Source: Nesterenkonia haasae (GTDB lineage: Bacteria; Actinomycetota; Actinomycetes; Actinomycetales; Micrococcaceae). Taken from it: a stretch of 64,000 nt of DNA. The DNA is taken from NCBI RefSeq assembly GCF_010119385.1, contig NZ_VFIE01000018.1, forward strand, positions 258,838 to 322,837. The letters are read 5' to 3'. Both the position numbers and the translations under genes were made by a program. This document shows, piece by piece, positions 28,249 to 37,424 of this stretch. Each line of letters opens with the position of its first letter. Position 1 is the first letter of the stretch. The notes under the pieces are model-generated. The model had not been told where the DNA came from. It searched no databases and was given only the letters and a program-made list of their open reading frames with translations.

Positions 28249-29036
28249 TGAGCACTCCCACTGTTGAGAAAGAACCCGCTTCCAAGGTCGACCTCGCTGA
28301 GTCTGGCGATGGCGCCGGTGCGGTGCAGGAATTTGATATCACCCTCAAGGTCCGACGCTACGATCCCGAGCGTGCTGAGGATGCTTGGTGGGATGAATGG
28401 GAACTGACCATGTTCGGCACGGATCGCGTGCTCGACGCCCTTCACCGGGTCAAGTGGGACGTGGACGGGACGTTGACGTTCCGCCGCTCGTGCGCTCACG
28501 GCATCTGCGGATCAGACGCGATGCGGATCAATGGACGCAACCGCCTGGCCTGCAAAACGCTGCTGAAGGACCTCGATACCTCCAAGCCCATTGTGGTCGA
28601 AGCGATCAAGGGCCTACCCGTGGAGAAAGACCTGATCGTGGACATGGAGCCGTTCTTCCAGTCCTACCGGGAGATCATGCCTTTCATGATCAACAACTCC
28701 CCCGCCCCGACTGCCGAGCGTGTGCAGTCGCCGGAGGAGCGGCAACGCTTTGATGACACCACCAAGTGCATTCTGTGTGCGGCATGCACCAGCTCCTGCC
28801 CGGTGTTCTGGACTGACGGTCAGTACTTTGGTCCTGCCGCCATCGTGAACGCCCACCGTTTCATCTTCGACTCTCGTGACGATGCTGGCGATATGCGGCT
28901 GGAGATCCTCAATGACAAGGAAGGGGTGTGGCGCTGCCGCACCACCTTCAACTGCACCGAGGCATGCCCCCGCGGCATTGAGGTCACCAAGGCGATCCAA
29001 GAGGTCAAGACTGCGATCCTGACTCGCTCTCTGTGA
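28248..29036 (+). CDS. sdhB: Succinate dehydrogenase iron-sulfur subunit
   Basis: 262 residues. [2Fe-2S] cysteines in CAHGICGSDAM and LACKTLL; [4Fe-4S] and [3Fe-4S] ligands in CILCAACTSSCPVFW and CTEACPRGIEVTKAI. An N-terminal extension of about 25 residues precedes the ferredoxin fold. It carries electrons from FAD to quinone. Last gene of the operon, followed by a strong bidirectional terminator. Confidence 0.96.
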   Translation: MSTPTVEKEPASKVDLAESGDGAGAVQEFDITLKVRRYDPERAEDAWWDEWELTMFGTDRVLDALHRVKWDVDGTLTFRRSCAHGICGSDAMRINGRNRLACKTLLKDLDTSKPIVVEAIKGLPVEKDLIVDMEPFFQSYREIMPFMINNSPAPTAERVQSPEERQRFDDTTKCILCAACTSSCPVFWTDGQYFGPAAIVNAHRFIFDSRDDAGDMRLEILNDKEGVWRCRTTFNCTEACPRGIEVTKAIQEVKTAILTRSL

Positions 29037-29047
29037 GCTCGTGAAGT

Positions 29048-29092
29048 ACGGAGAGGGGGCCTGCTGCTCTGCGCAGTAGGCCCCCTCTCCGT
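29048..29092. terminator. Bidirectional terminator between sdhB and the YihY gene
   Basis: A 15-bp perfect stem (29048-29062 with 29078-29092) lies between two convergent genes, 12 bp past the sdhB stop and 16 bp past the other. Only a short T-rich tail (CGTTAAA) follows on the plus strand. Confidence 0.85.
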
Positions 29093-29107
29093 CGTTAAAG
29101 GCGGTCC

Positions 29108-30232
29108 TCAGCTTCGATCAGCCTGGTCCGATGCCGCGATGGCCCCCCAGCTGGCCGCAAAGAGGTACACCAGGCCGAAGAGGAAGAAGTAGAAGAATAC
29201 TCCCAGGACCGTACCGAAGGTGTTCAGCAGCGGGTTCGGACTGTCGACAAAGTTCTGCAGGAGCTGACTGGAGCCCAAACGCAGCAGCGACGCCCCGACT
29301 CCTGCAATGAGAGCCGACTGCCACAGTGCCGCGACCGGCATCACCAAGCGGGAGGCGACGCGCATCAGGATGACCGCGATCATCATGTCCAGGAGGAACG
29401 ATATGCTGAAGGACACCAGCTGCAGGACAACCTCAGTCCCACCTCCGGAGGACCACCCGAGAAATGCCACCGCCTGTGTGATCAGGCCGTGGCTGAGAAG
29501 TCCCAGCACTGCCGAAGCAATTGCGACCACACCCAGGACGATGAGCATTCCAAAGTCCTTGAGCTTGACGAAAATGACATTTTCAGCCATCAGTGGCCGC
29601 TCCCAGATACTGCGTATGCCAGCCCTCAGGCCGTGCAGCCAACTCAAGGAGGTCACCAGTGCCACGGCGACCGCGATCGCCAGGGATGCGTTGAGCCCTT
29701 CAGGGTTGAACAGACCGCGAGCCTGGGTCTCCGTGATGAGCCCACCCTCACTGATGACGCCAGGGACAGCCTCTTGGACACTGTCGATGATGAACTCCTG
29801 ATATTCAGGGTTTCCACCAATGACAATGCCAGCCACTGAGAACCCCGCCCACAGCATGGCGGTCACGGAGAAGAACATCATGTAGGCGGCTCCGGCCGCC
29901 ATCACAGTTCCGTAGTGGAAGAAGAAGAGATTCAGGGACCGCACCACACGCGTCCTGTTGACCCGGGTAAGGCCCCACTCGAGCAGCGGAAGGAATCTGG
30001 CAGTCCCTTCCTGTCCTTCACGCTTGGCGCGACCATAGGCCATGCGGGCCTGCAGCTCTTCACGCCTCAGGAGGTCGTGGTCCAGGGGATTGTTCCGGGC
30101 CCTCACCTCGTGACGGTCGTCGAGTTTCTCCACGCGCGCTCTGGCCGCATCAAAGATAGCGCCTGTGTTCCCGCGCTGGTGCCCACGCAGTGCTGCTTGG
30201 TTCTGCGGCCGAAGACGGGAGCTGCGGGGCAT
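29108..30232 (-). CDS. YihY/BrkB-family membrane protein
   Basis: 374 residues. A basic N-terminus of about 85 residues is followed by six helices. Family pattern: FFHYGTVMAAGAAYMMFFSVTAM, SLSWLHGLRAGIRSIWERPLM, FVKLKDFGMLIVLG and the late NTFGTVLGVFFYFFLFGLVYLFAASWGA. Despite the old RNase BN label, the family has no known nuclease activity; a transport or cell-envelope role is assumed. It follows trpS by 5 bp, so the two are likely co-transcribed. Confidence 0.87.
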   Translation of the reverse strand: MPRSSRLRPQNQAALRGHQRGNTGAIFDAARARVEKLDDRHEVRARNNPLDHDLLRREELQARMAYGRAKREGQEGTARFLPLLEWGLTRVNRTRVVRSLNLFFFHYGTVMAAGAAYMMFFSVTAMLWAGFSVAGIVIGGNPEYQEFIIDSVQEAVPGVISEGGLITETQARGLFNPEGLNASLAIAVAVALVTSLSWLHGLRAGIRSIWERPLMAENVIFVKLKDFGMLIVLGVVAIASAVLGLLSHGLITQAVAFLGWSSGGGTEVVLQLVSFSISFLLDMMIAVILMRVASRLVMPVAALWQSALIAGVGASLLRLGSSQLLQNFVDSPNPLLNTFGTVLGVFFYFFLFGLVYLFAASWGAIAASDQADRS

Positions 30233-30237
30233 CAGAG

Positions 30238-31305
30238 TTATACCGGAACAGCAGGCAGGAAGCCCACTTTGTCGTAGACCTCAGCCAGTGTCTCTGCCGC
30301 AGTCTGCCGCGCCTTTGCCGCGCCTTTGGCGAGCAGGGCGTCCAGCTCTCCGGGATCCGCGAGCAGTTCCTGTGTTCGGTCACGGACCGGTCCGATGGTG
30401 GCTACGACCACCTCAGCCAGATCCACTTTGAGGTGCCCGTACATCTTCCCCTGGTACTGACTGACCAGCTCTGAGATGGTCTTTCCGGTCACGGCGGAGT
30501 AGATGCTCAGCAGATTGGAGACTCCCGGCTTGGCCTCTCGATCGAAACGAATTTCAGTGCCATCGTCAGTGACAGCCGACTTGATCTTCTTCGCGATCTT
30601 TTTATCCGTGTCATTAATGTTGAGAAGTCCGTTAGGAGACGATGCCGATTTGGACATCTTCACACGAGGTTCTTGGAGATCATAGATCCGTGCTCCCACT
30701 TCAGGAATGAAGGGTTCGGGCACTCGGAACGTCTCACCGAAGCGGTGGTTGAAGCGCTGGGCGAGATTCCGGGTCAGCTCCACATGCTGCTTCTGATCAT
30801 CACCTACCGGAACGCCATCAGGCTGATAGAGCAGGATATCGGCAGCCATGAGCATCGGGTAGCTCAGCAGACCGACGGAGGCAGCGTCGGTTCCCTGCTT
30901 GGCTGACTTGTCCTTGAACTGCGTCATTCGTGCTGCCTCGCCCATGCCTGTGATGCAGGTCAGGACCCAGGCGAGCTGCGCGTGTTCCGGCACGTGAGAC
31001 TGCACGAACAGCGTCGCCCGGTCAGGATCGATTCCTCCGGCGATGAACTGAGCTGCAGTGTTCCGGGTCCGCTCGCGCAGGAACTGTGGATCGTGCGGCA
31101 CGGTGATGCCATGCAGGTCCGGAATGAAGAAGAAGGACTCGTACTGCTCCTGGGTCTTCACCCAATTGACCAGGGCCCCCACATAGTTCCCCAGGTGCAG
31201 TGACTCCCCCGATGGCTGCATCCCGGAAATCACACGGGCTCCCGCTTCAGGGGTCTTCCGGGTGGTGCCCTGCTGCTCGAAAGTTGAGGTGGCGTCGTCG
31301 GTCAC
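30238..31305 (-). CDS. trpS: Tryptophanyl-tRNA synthetase
   Basis: A class I synthetase of 355 residues. HIGH-like motif is [15 protein letters not shown]; the KMSKS loop is [13 protein letters not shown]; tryptophan pocket [19 protein letters not shown]. It charges tRNA-Trp. A 25-residue N-terminal tail is specific to this lineage. It is divergent from lipoprotein A; no T-box or attenuator is visible in the 195-bp spacer. Confidence 0.95.
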   Translation of the reverse strand: MTDDATSTFEQQGTTRKTPEAGARVISGMQPSGESLHLGNYVGALVNWVKTQEQYESFFFIPDLHGITVPHDPQFLRERTRNTAAQFIAGGIDPDRATLFVQSHVPEHAQLAWVLTCITGMGEAARMTQFKDKSAKQGTDAASVGLLSYPMLMAADILLYQPDGVPVGDDQKQHVELTRNLAQRFNHRFGETFRVPEPFIPEVGARIYDLQEPRVKMSKSASSPNGLLNINDTDKKIAKKIKSAVTDDGTEIRFDREAKPGVSNLLSIYSAVTGKTISELVSQYQGKMYGHLKVDLAEVVVATIGPVRDRTQELLADPGELDALLAKGAAKARQTAAETLAEVYDKVGFLPAVPV

Positions 31306-31445
31306 GAAGGGTCCTTGTCCTGTTCAGTTCGGGGCGAGTCTGCGGTCATTCTATGGCCCTGGAGAAAACCACCAAAGTTCTAGGGCTGCGCCTGGACGCG
31401 CATGACTCTGAATGCCAGCTGGGTTCGCGCTAGAGTTGCACCGAA

Positions 31446-31460
31446 CCAACAGTGTGTTGG
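31446..31460. repeat. Palindrome CCAACA-GTG-TGTTGG before lipoprotein A
   Basis: A perfect 6-3-6 inverted repeat about 40 bp upstream of the lipoprotein A start, overlapping a TTGCAC/TACATA-like promoter region. The size fits a dimeric repressor; the regulator is unknown. Confidence 0.4.
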
Positions 31461-31500
31461 GTACATAAGCCCCTGAGGGTTTGATACATATGCAGGAGGA

Positions 31501-32337
31501 ATGGTGACTTCATTGTATTCAGTTGCGCGGCGGCCTGGCAGGACCGCAGGTGTGGGTATCGCAACAGCAGGGCTGCTGGTCCTGACCGGTTGTGGGGACG
31601 AGGATCCACCCCCGCTGGAGGATCTCGCCGAAGACATTCTGGAATCAGTTGAACAGGCGGAGTCCTTCACTGTGCTCAGCGACGGGGACTGGGATGCGGC
31701 CTTCGCCTCTGACCCGATGCTTGACGATATGGACGTGGACGAAGACGACCAAGAAGTCCTCGTGCACTTCACCGATGGTGGGGATCGCGTCTTCATGCAG
31801 GCCCATGTGTTGGACGTGGAGTGGGACATGTTGTTCCTGCGCTCCGAAGGTGTTGCCTATATGCCGGTCTCGGCGTTCGTTGACCTCATGGAGCTCGGCG
31901 CAGAGGCTGAAGGCGATGACATCAACTCGTTCATCGACGCAGAGGGCTTCCGCGAAGAGGCCGGCGACCGTTGGCTGATCATCGAGGACATTCCCGAATC
32001 GGAGATGGAAGAGCTGGAGATCGACGGCCTGCTGAACGAGTACGGGTTCGACGACGCCCCCAGCCTGGCCGAGCAGTACTCCAGTGAAGGCGAACTGCAG
32101 GAGCGCGACGGCACCTCGGTGTGGGTCTACGACGGTGAAGATGAGGCCGAGCTTGTGGTCTTGGCAGACGCCGACGCGCCATACTTCGTGGAGCTGAGCT
32201 ACTACGACGACGACGCCCACGTCACGGAGCGCTACTCCAATTGGAATGAAGCTCCGGAGACGGAGGAGCCTTCAGAAGACGACATCATGACCGAGCAAGA
32301 GCTGGAAGAGCTCCTGATGGGCCACATCGTCTTCTAG
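31501..32337 (+). CDS. Acidic lipoprotein A of a three-member family
   Basis: 278 residues. Signal peptide with lipobox LVLTGC (Cys about 33), so it is lipid-anchored outside the membrane. The mature part is strongly acidic. The C-terminal third has the family pattern: RDGTSVWVYDGEDE, then ELVVLADADAPYFVEL, then SNWNEAPE and a late ELEEL. The same pattern recurs in the genes at 51413-52432 and 52460-53329. An LppX/LolA-like lipid-binding fold is conceivable but not shown. An AGGAGG site is very close to ATG 31501, so the GTG at 31504 may be the true start. Monocistronic, divergent from trpS. Confidence 0.75.
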   Translation: MVTSLYSVARRPGRTAGVGIATAGLLVLTGCGDEDPPPLEDLAEDILESVEQAESFTVLSDGDWDAAFASDPMLDDMDVDEDDQEVLVHFTDGGDRVFMQAHVLDVEWDMLFLRSEGVAYMPVSAFVDLMELGAEAEGDDINSFIDAEGFREEAGDRWLIIEDIPESEMEELEIDGLLNEYGFDDAPSLAEQYSSEGELQERDGTSVWVYDGEDEAELVVLADADAPYFVELSYYDDDAHVTERYSNWNEAPETEEPSEDDIMTEQELEELLMGHIVF

Positions 32338-32370
32338 CAGCAGCGGGACCGACCCCGGAGGCTCGCTGTC

Positions 32371-33483
32371 TCAGCTCAGCTCGACAGTGGACTTCCGGGT
32401 CGTCAGCTCTTCCAGCATGGATGTTCTCACCTGATAGCCCAGACCCGGCGCAGTGGGCACCTCGATCTGGCCCTCATTCATGGTCACCTCAGGGGTGATG
32501 ATGTCCTCTGACCAGTAGCGTGCCGAGGGCGCAGTGTCACCCGGAAGGGTGAACCCGGACAGGCTAGCAATCGCCACGTTATGCGCTCGACCGATGCCCG
32601 TTTCGAGCATGCCACCGCACCAGGTGTCCACACCGGAGTCACGGCAGAGCTTCTCAATCTTGAGGGCTTCCGCAATCCCGCCTACACGGCCGATCTTGAT
32701 GTTGATGATCTCGCCAGAGCCAAGCTCCAGCGCTTTGCGTGCGTCGTCAACGGAGTGGATGGACTCGTCAAGACATATGGGAGTCCTGATGGCCGCCTGC
32801 AGATGCCGGTGGTCCACGATATCGTCGTGCGCCAGCGGCTGTTCGATCATCATCAGGTTCAGGTCATCGAGCGCTGAGAAAAGTTCACGGTCTTCCAGGG
32901 TGTAGGCGGAGTTTGCATCCACCATGATCGCCTCATCGGGGAACTCCCGCCGGACTGCGCGCATCATGGACAGGTCCCGGCCGGGAGCAATCTTGATCTT
33001 GATGCGCCGGTACCCGGCATCCACAGCGTCCCCCACTGCCTCAATGAGCTCCGCATCAGAGGGTTTGATACCGATGCTCAGGCCGACGTCTACCCGGCTC
33101 TTGGTACCGCCGAAGGCTTGAGCTAGGGAGATTCCCTGCTGTTTGGCCCAGAGATCCCATACTGCACCTTCCAGTGAGGCCTTGGCCATGTTGTTGCGCT
33201 TAATCGGCCTCAGCAGCCGGCTGATGTCCTCCGGGTGCTCTACAGCGGTATTCGTCAGTCGGGGCACAATGTACTCGGCCAGGGCCACCTCACAGGTGCT
33301 GGTGGCTTCTTCTGAGTAGGTGGGTTCGGCACCCGCTACGCACTCTCCGTACCCGACTGTGCCGGCGTCGTCGTGGGCTTCCACGATCAGCAGGTCCCGG
33401 TGAGTCTGAGTTCCGAAGCTTGTCGTGAACGGGGTGAGCATCTCGATGGTCAGCCGGCGCACCGTAATAGATGTGAGAATCAT
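32371..33483 (-). CDS. menC: Enolase-superfamily o-succinylbenzoate synthase / N-succinylamino acid racemase
   Basis: 370 residues of the OSBS/NSAR branch: capping-domain motif LTPFTTSFGTQTHRDLLIVE, catalytic KxK in RRIKIKIAPG, metal ligands in MVDANSAY, MIEQPLAHDD and CLDES, and the second catalytic Lys in IINIKIGRVGG. OSBS makes a menaquinone precursor; NSAR racemises N-succinyl amino acids; many members do both. No other men gene is nearby, while a stand-alone Lrp ligand domain precedes it by 5 bp. This makes amino-acid racemisation as likely as menaquinone synthesis. Confidence 0.75.
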   Translation of the reverse strand: MILTSITVRRLTIEMLTPFTTSFGTQTHRDLLIVEAHDDAGTVGYGECVAGAEPTYSEEATSTCEVALAEYIVPRLTNTAVEHPEDISRLLRPIKRNNMAKASLEGAVWDLWAKQQGISLAQAFGGTKSRVDVGLSIGIKPSDAELIEAVGDAVDAGYRRIKIKIAPGRDLSMMRAVRREFPDEAIMVDANSAYTLEDRELFSALDDLNLMMIEQPLAHDDIVDHRHLQAAIRTPICLDESIHSVDDARKALELGSGEIINIKIGRVGGIAEALKIEKLCRDSGVDTWCGGMLETGIGRAHNVAIASLSGFTLPGDTAPSARYWSEDIITPEVTMNEGQIEVPTAPGLGYQVRTSMLEELTTRKSTVELS

Positions 33484-33488
33484 CGCTG

Positions 33489-33767
33489 TCAGTCGCCCCC
33501 GAGGGCGAACCCGGCCTCCAAGTCCCGCTGCGAGTATGTGCGGAAGGCGACCATAGTTTCGGTGCTGATGATGGCCCCAGCTTTGGAGATCTTTCCCGGG
33601 ACCAGTTCGCTGAGGTCCTCGAAGTTCTGCGTCTTTACGACTGCGACCAGGTCCCAGGCACCGGTGACCGAGTAGACCGCATCGACTTCCTCGATCGCCG
33701 CGATCTCCTGGGCGGTCTCTGGGATCTTCTGTGGATCAGTCTTGAACAGGGTAATCGCGGTGATCAC
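33489..33767 (-). CDS. Stand-alone Lrp/AsnC ligand-binding (RAM) domain protein
   Basis: 92 residues, all of them a RAM beta-alpha-beta domain (MITAITLFKTDP; VDAVYSVTGAWDLVAVVKT; MVAFRTY). There is no DNA-binding helix-turn-helix. Such proteins bind amino acids and may modulate full-length Lrp partners by co-assembly. It is directly upstream of the OSBS/NSAR gene on the same strand (5-bp gap). Confidence 0.85.
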   Translation of the reverse strand: MITAITLFKTDPQKIPETAQEIAAIEEVDAVYSVTGAWDLVAVVKTQNFEDLSELVPGKISKAGAIISTETMVAFRTYSQRDLEAGFALGGD

Positions 33768-33925
33768 TGTGCACTCCTTAGAGTCTCGGGGCTGGACGAC
33801 CGTTTACGCACTGCTCGCCCTAGAGGCATCGACACATCTGGGCCGTTTCCCATCAGGGAGACCCATTTCATACTCTAAGGCACCGGCGCCCGGGACCCCC
33901 GCACAGTGTGAGAACCGCCGATCAG

Positions 33926-34813
33926 TCAGGGCAGTTTGTAATCCACAACGAGCGGAGCGTGGTCTGACCAGCGAAGCGAGTAGTCGGACGCGCGGTCTAC
34001 CTGAGGGTTGGCAGCCCACTCCGCAAGCCCGGGGGTTGCCATGTGGTAGTCAATACGCCAGCCAGTGTCATTGTCGAAAGCTTTTCCGCGGTAGGACCAC
34101 CAGGTGTACGGGCCGTCCACCTCGCCGGCGAGGGAACGAGCCACGTCAACGTAGCCGGCGTCACCGAAGAAGGTATCGAAGAATGCACGCTCCTCAGGCA
34201 GGAACCCGGAGTTCTTCACGTTGCCCTTCCAATTCTTGATGTCCAGCTCCGTATGGCCCACATTGAGGTCTCCCAGAACCAGCACATGATCGGAACGTTC
34301 AGCACGTTGCGGAAGGTAGTCCACCATGTCCTGCAGGAAGCGCATCTTATTTTCTTGTCGGACGGTTCCCACTTCTCCGGAGTGCACGTAGACGCTGACC
34401 ACGGTGAGGGTACTTCCGTCGCCGAGCTCATAGTCAGCTTCGATCCAGCGGCCCTCGTCCTCTGGGTGCCCTTCACCGATTCTGGTGCGGGTGGCTACTG
34501 GGGGCCGTCGAGAGAGGATGGCCACTCCGGCCCTGCCCTTGTCCGCCGCCTCCTTCTCAAGAACATGCCATTCCGACTCCGGGTCCTCAGCCCCCGCTTG
34601 CTCAGCGAATTCGGTCGCCAGCTTGCTGAGGATATCTGGGGAGGCCCGGACCTCCTGCAAGGCCAAGATGTCCACCTCGCGGGAGGCCAACCATTCGCCC
34701 ATGCCTTTGCGTGCGGCGGCCCGGATGCCATTGACGTTGACAGAGGCAATCCGGGTCACATCTGCCGGCTTGGGGTCCACAATTCGGTGCGGGTGCTCTG
34801 TGGGCTCGCTCAC
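33926..34813 (-). CDS. xth: Exodeoxyribonuclease III
   Basis: An EEP-fold nuclease of 295 residues: ASVNVNGIRAAARKG (Asn), LALQEVRA (catalytic Glu), GDLNVGHTELDIKNWKGN, and the C-terminal RIDYHMATPG plus SDHAPLVVDY (Asp-His pair). It acts at abasic sites in base-excision repair and removes 3' blocks. The start is GTG 34813, with AGGAG 6 nt upstream. The promoter region lies within an inverted repeat at 34841-34884. Confidence 0.93.
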   Translation of the reverse strand: MSEPTEHPHRIVDPKPADVTRIASVNVNGIRAAARKGMGEWLASREVDILALQEVRASPDILSKLATEFAEQAGAEDPESEWHVLEKEAADKGRAGVAILSRRPPVATRTRIGEGHPEDEGRWIEADYELGDGSTLTVVSVYVHSGEVGTVRQENKMRFLQDMVDYLPQRAERSDHVLVLGDLNVGHTELDIKNWKGNVKNSGFLPEERAFFDTFFGDAGYVDVARSLAGEVDGPYTWWSYRGKAFDNDTGWRIDYHMATPGLAEWAANPQVDRASDYSLRWSDHAPLVVDYKLP

Positions 34814-34840
34814 TGGGTCTCCTTTGTGGTTATCAGGCGG

Positions 34841-34884
34841 TTGTTGAGAGATGAGCCTCCTATAAGAGCCTGAAATCTCAACAA
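34841..34884 (-). promoter_or_regulatory. xth promoter region flanked by an inverted repeat
   Basis: TTGTTGAGA (34841-34849) and TCTCAACAA (34876-34884) form a perfect 9-bp inverted repeat with a 26-bp spacer that contains a minus-strand TATAGG. It does not match the actinobacterial LexA box. It could be an operator pair or simply a promoter coincidence. Confidence 0.35.
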
Positions 34885-34903
34885 GGCAAGGGTGAAGAGC
34901 GCT

Positions 34904-35470
34904 CTAGCGCACGACGTCGCCTTCGATCGTTTCGCCTTGGCCGTCGTCGTGCTGGTCTCTGTTCTTGGTCTTCCGACCCACGTGCTCGGCGAGCATATCG
35001 CGGCCGTTGTGAGCGGTGATCTCGAGTGTTTCGAGCGCACGGTCCACCATCTCAGTGTCGGCCTCCTGGTCTTTGGCCAGCTCCTGTTGGATGACGCGGG
35101 TCTGAACCTGGACAATCTTGAAGGAGTGGTCCAACTTCAGGTGCCGGGTGTGGGTATCTTCATCCACCACGGCGGTGCCCCCGGAATTGGGCCCGCGCTG
35201 AGCTGCGACGTCCGCCCTGGCAGAGTCGACCGCTTGCCCGAACTTCTTGGCGCTGCGTGAGAACGCGGTCACCACCACAGTAGCCAGCAGCAGCCAGCCA
35301 CCGGCGATCACCACCAGAATCCATCCGATGATGTCATTCTCATTGGCGGCGAAGATCAGCGCGACCAGCAGAACGGTGATCATCACCGCAAAGACGATGC
35401 TGGTGCCTCTGCGGCCTGCGTTGCGCAAAGCCTCGTGCGCTCTTTGGGGGGAGGGAAGAGAATTGCTCAC
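34904..35470 (-). CDS. Two-helix membrane protein with a long cytosolic tail
   Basis: 188 residues. Two membrane helices (about 22-42 and 48-70) are joined by a short turn (ANENDIIG). The remaining 115 residues are hydrophilic and probably helical (DHSFKIVQVQTRVIQQELAK). No family motif is recognised. It starts at GTG 35470, divergent from the NIPSNAP-like gene 69 bp away. The function is unknown. Confidence 0.65.
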   Translation of the reverse strand: MSNSLPSPQRAHEALRNAGRRGTSIVFAVMITVLLVALIFAANENDIIGWILVVIAGGWLLLATVVVTAFSRSAKKFGQAVDSARADVAAQRGPNSGGTAVVDEDTHTRHLKLDHSFKIVQVQTRVIQQELAKDQEADTEMVDRALETLEITAHNGRDMLAEHVGRKTKNRDQHDDGQGETIEGDVVR

Positions 35471-35539
35471 AAAGGACTATTGTTCCAGACTGCGGGGATA
35501 AGATCGAAAGGCCCCGAAAGCAAACCTGAGGAGCGAGAC

Positions 35540-35878
35540 GTGACAGAACTGCCGGAGACCATGACTGCTGATGCTGCTGATCGCACCACGTGGATGCGCC
35601 GCTACACCCTGGACCCCGCGCTGGCCGAGGAGTTTGTTGAGTTTCTCGCCAGAGACGTCTTTCCCGCCCGCGAGGGCCGCGGGTTCACTGTGGAGTCTGT
35701 CTGGTTGGACGACGATAAGTCCCAGCTGACCTGGTTTGTCTCCCGATTGGGCGATTCAGCAGAGTTCGCCGCAGCTGAGCGGGCGTGGGAGGAATCTGAT
35801 GAGCGTGCTGAGATCTTTGCTGGCACGCCGAAGTACGTGACGGACAAAGATGTCCGTGAAGTTACCCGTCTTAGGTGA
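35540..35878 (+). CDS. Small NIPSNAP-like alpha/beta-barrel protein
   Basis: 112 residues from GTG 35540, which has a clear AGGAG site (an in-frame start at 35435 is not needed). The pattern TTWMRRYTLDPALAEEFVEFL...TVESVWLDDDKSQLTWFVSRLGD...FAAAERAWEESDER resembles the dimeric ferredoxin-like NIPSNAP fold used for small-ligand binding or enzymatic rearrangements. No catalytic residue is obvious. Its 3' end overlaps the convergent MFS gene by 8 bp. Confidence 0.6.
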   Translation: MTELPETMTADAADRTTWMRRYTLDPALAEEFVEFLARDVFPAREGRGFTVESVWLDDDKSQLTWFVSRLGDSAEFAAAERAWEESDERAEIFAGTPKYVTDKDVREVTRLR

Positions 35879-37343
35879 CCGTGACGCCTCGCCCGATCTT
35901 GCTGTCGGCTGCGGCGCGCCGGGCCGCGCCCACTGCGGCGGCGACTGAGGTGAGCATTATTCCGGCAATCACCAAGGCAGCCACCAGGATGGCTGTCTGG
36001 TGGTCACTGCCGGAGAGAACCATGAAGTACACCGCCGTCACCACGGCCAGACCGATCGCTGTGACAACGCGTTGAGCGCTCTGCGCCACGCCTCCTGCAG
36101 CGCCGGCCATACTTTCAGGCACATCCTGCATGGAGAGCGTCTGGGCACTAGGAATGATCAGAGCCTGTGACAAGCCGTTGACCCCCAGGGCAAGCGCCAC
36201 CCAGCCGATCGAGGCCCATTCGGTGCTCTGCAGCAGGGCCGCGCCGGCGAGCACGAGCATGGAGACGAACGCGGCAACGCTGCCGAGGACCAGCATCTGC
36301 GGCCCCACTCGCTCCACCCGGCGCCCCACCTGGGAGGCCAGCAGAATGACCATAGCCGCGCTGGGCAGCATGACGAGCCCCGCAGTCAGTGCCCCGAGAC
36401 CCAAACCTTGCTGAATGTAGATGGCCACCACAGCCCAAATGCCTGGCATACCGGCAAAGTAGAGAATGATCACTGCGGAGTTCCAGGTGTAGCTGGGAAG
36501 CGTGAAGAGCTTGAGATTGACCATCGGCGCCTCCGGGTCACGCTCTCCTAGGCGCTTCTCCCACCAGAACCACACAAGCAGGAGCGCCACTCCGCAAACG
36601 CCCATCGCTACGCCCAGCAGATTCGCGAACTGGATAACGGGCAGCATGATGCAGACGATGCCCACGGACAACAACCCTGCCCCAAGCGGATCTAGTTTGA
36701 GCAGTCCGCGCAGAGCGCCAGCGGATGTGGCCTTTGCAGAGTCGCGGTCCTGGAACTTCGGCAGCCACAGAACAGCTGCGATCAGCGCAACTACCGTGAC
36801 CGGGACGTTGAGCAGGAAGACCAGTCGCCAGCCTGTGTCAGCGGGTGCTGCGTCGATCAGTCCGCCGGCCAGCAGCGGACCGATCGCCACAGCGACTCCG
36901 ATGACTGTGCTCATCAAGCCATAGGCACGGCCTCGTGCCTGGCCTGTGAAGAGCCGCTGAATCATCCCGATGATCTGCGGCACCAGCATCGCAGCGCCCA
37001 AACCTGCGGCGACGCGCATGGCGTTGAGGATAAAGGGATTCGGAGAGAATGCCGCCGCCAAAGAGGTGGCGGCGAAGACTGCTGTGCCAATCAGGAAGAA
37101 GCGTCTGCGGCCCCAGAGGTCTCCAGCTCTGCCGGCCGGGACAAGACCCACACCGAAGGCCAACGCGTACCCAGACAGCACCCACTGCAGGTCGGCTGAG
37201 GTGGCACCGAGCCCCTCTTCGATCGCTGGGAGCGCGACCATCACTAAGGAGATGCTCATGAGAGAGGCAAACAGGGGAAGCAGCAGGGCGATGAGAACGC
37301 GTACGCTCGGCGCTTCCTGGGAGCTCTGCTGTTCCTGACTCAT
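35871..37343 (-). CDS. MFS multidrug exporter (14-helix DHA2 type)
   Basis: About 490 residues with 14 helices. Motif A-like GRAGDLWGRRRFFL after helix 2; motif C-like helix 5 region GPLLAGGLIDAAPADTGWRLVFLLNVP. This is the EmrB/QacA branch of proton-driven drug efflux. The start I prefer is ATG 37343 (MSQEQQSSQEAP); TATAGA lies 9 nt upstream, so the transcript may be leaderless. No regulator gene is adjacent. The substrate is unknown. Confidence 0.85.
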   Translation of the reverse strand: MSQEQQSSQEAPSVRVLIALLLPLFASLMSISLVMVALPAIEEGLGATSADLQWVLSGYALAFGVGLVPAGRAGDLWGRRRFFLIGTAVFAATSLAAAFSPNPFILNAMRVAAGLGAAMLVPQIIGMIQRLFTGQARGRAYGLMSTVIGVAVAIGPLLAGGLIDAAPADTGWRLVFLLNVPVTVVALIAAVLWLPKFQDRDSAKATSAGALRGLLKLDPLGAGLLSVGIVCIMLPVIQFANLLGVAMGVCGVALLLVWFWWEKRLGERDPEAPMVNLKLFTLPSYTWNSAVIILYFAGMPGIWAVVAIYIQQGLGLGALTAGLVMLPSAAMVILLASQVGRRVERVGPQMLVLGSVAAFVSMLVLAGAALLQSTEWASIGWVALALGVNGLSQALIIPSAQTLSMQDVPESMAGAAGGVAQSAQRVVTAIGLAVVTAVYFMVLSGSDHQTAILVAALVIAGIMLTSVAAAVGAARRAAADSKIGRGVTVT

Positions 37344-37360
37344 TGAATGCACTCTATACC

Positions 37361-37404
37361 GATGGGGAGGGTCCGTTGCGAAAGGCAACGAAATCCTCCC
37401 CATC
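37361..37404 (-). terminator. Terminator between the 37.4-38.1 kb gene and the MFS gene
   Basis: A 10-bp stem (37361-37370 with 37395-37404) encloses a 5-bp GTTGC/GCAAC stem. It begins 20 bp past the upstream stop and reaches into the MFS promoter region. Confidence 0.7.
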
Positions 37405-37424
37405 GGGTAACTGCAGGCAAGGCC

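Noticed and set aside
31306..31445. T-box or Trp attenuator for trpS
   Set aside because: No T-box consensus, leader peptide with Trp codons or terminator hairpin found in the spacer.
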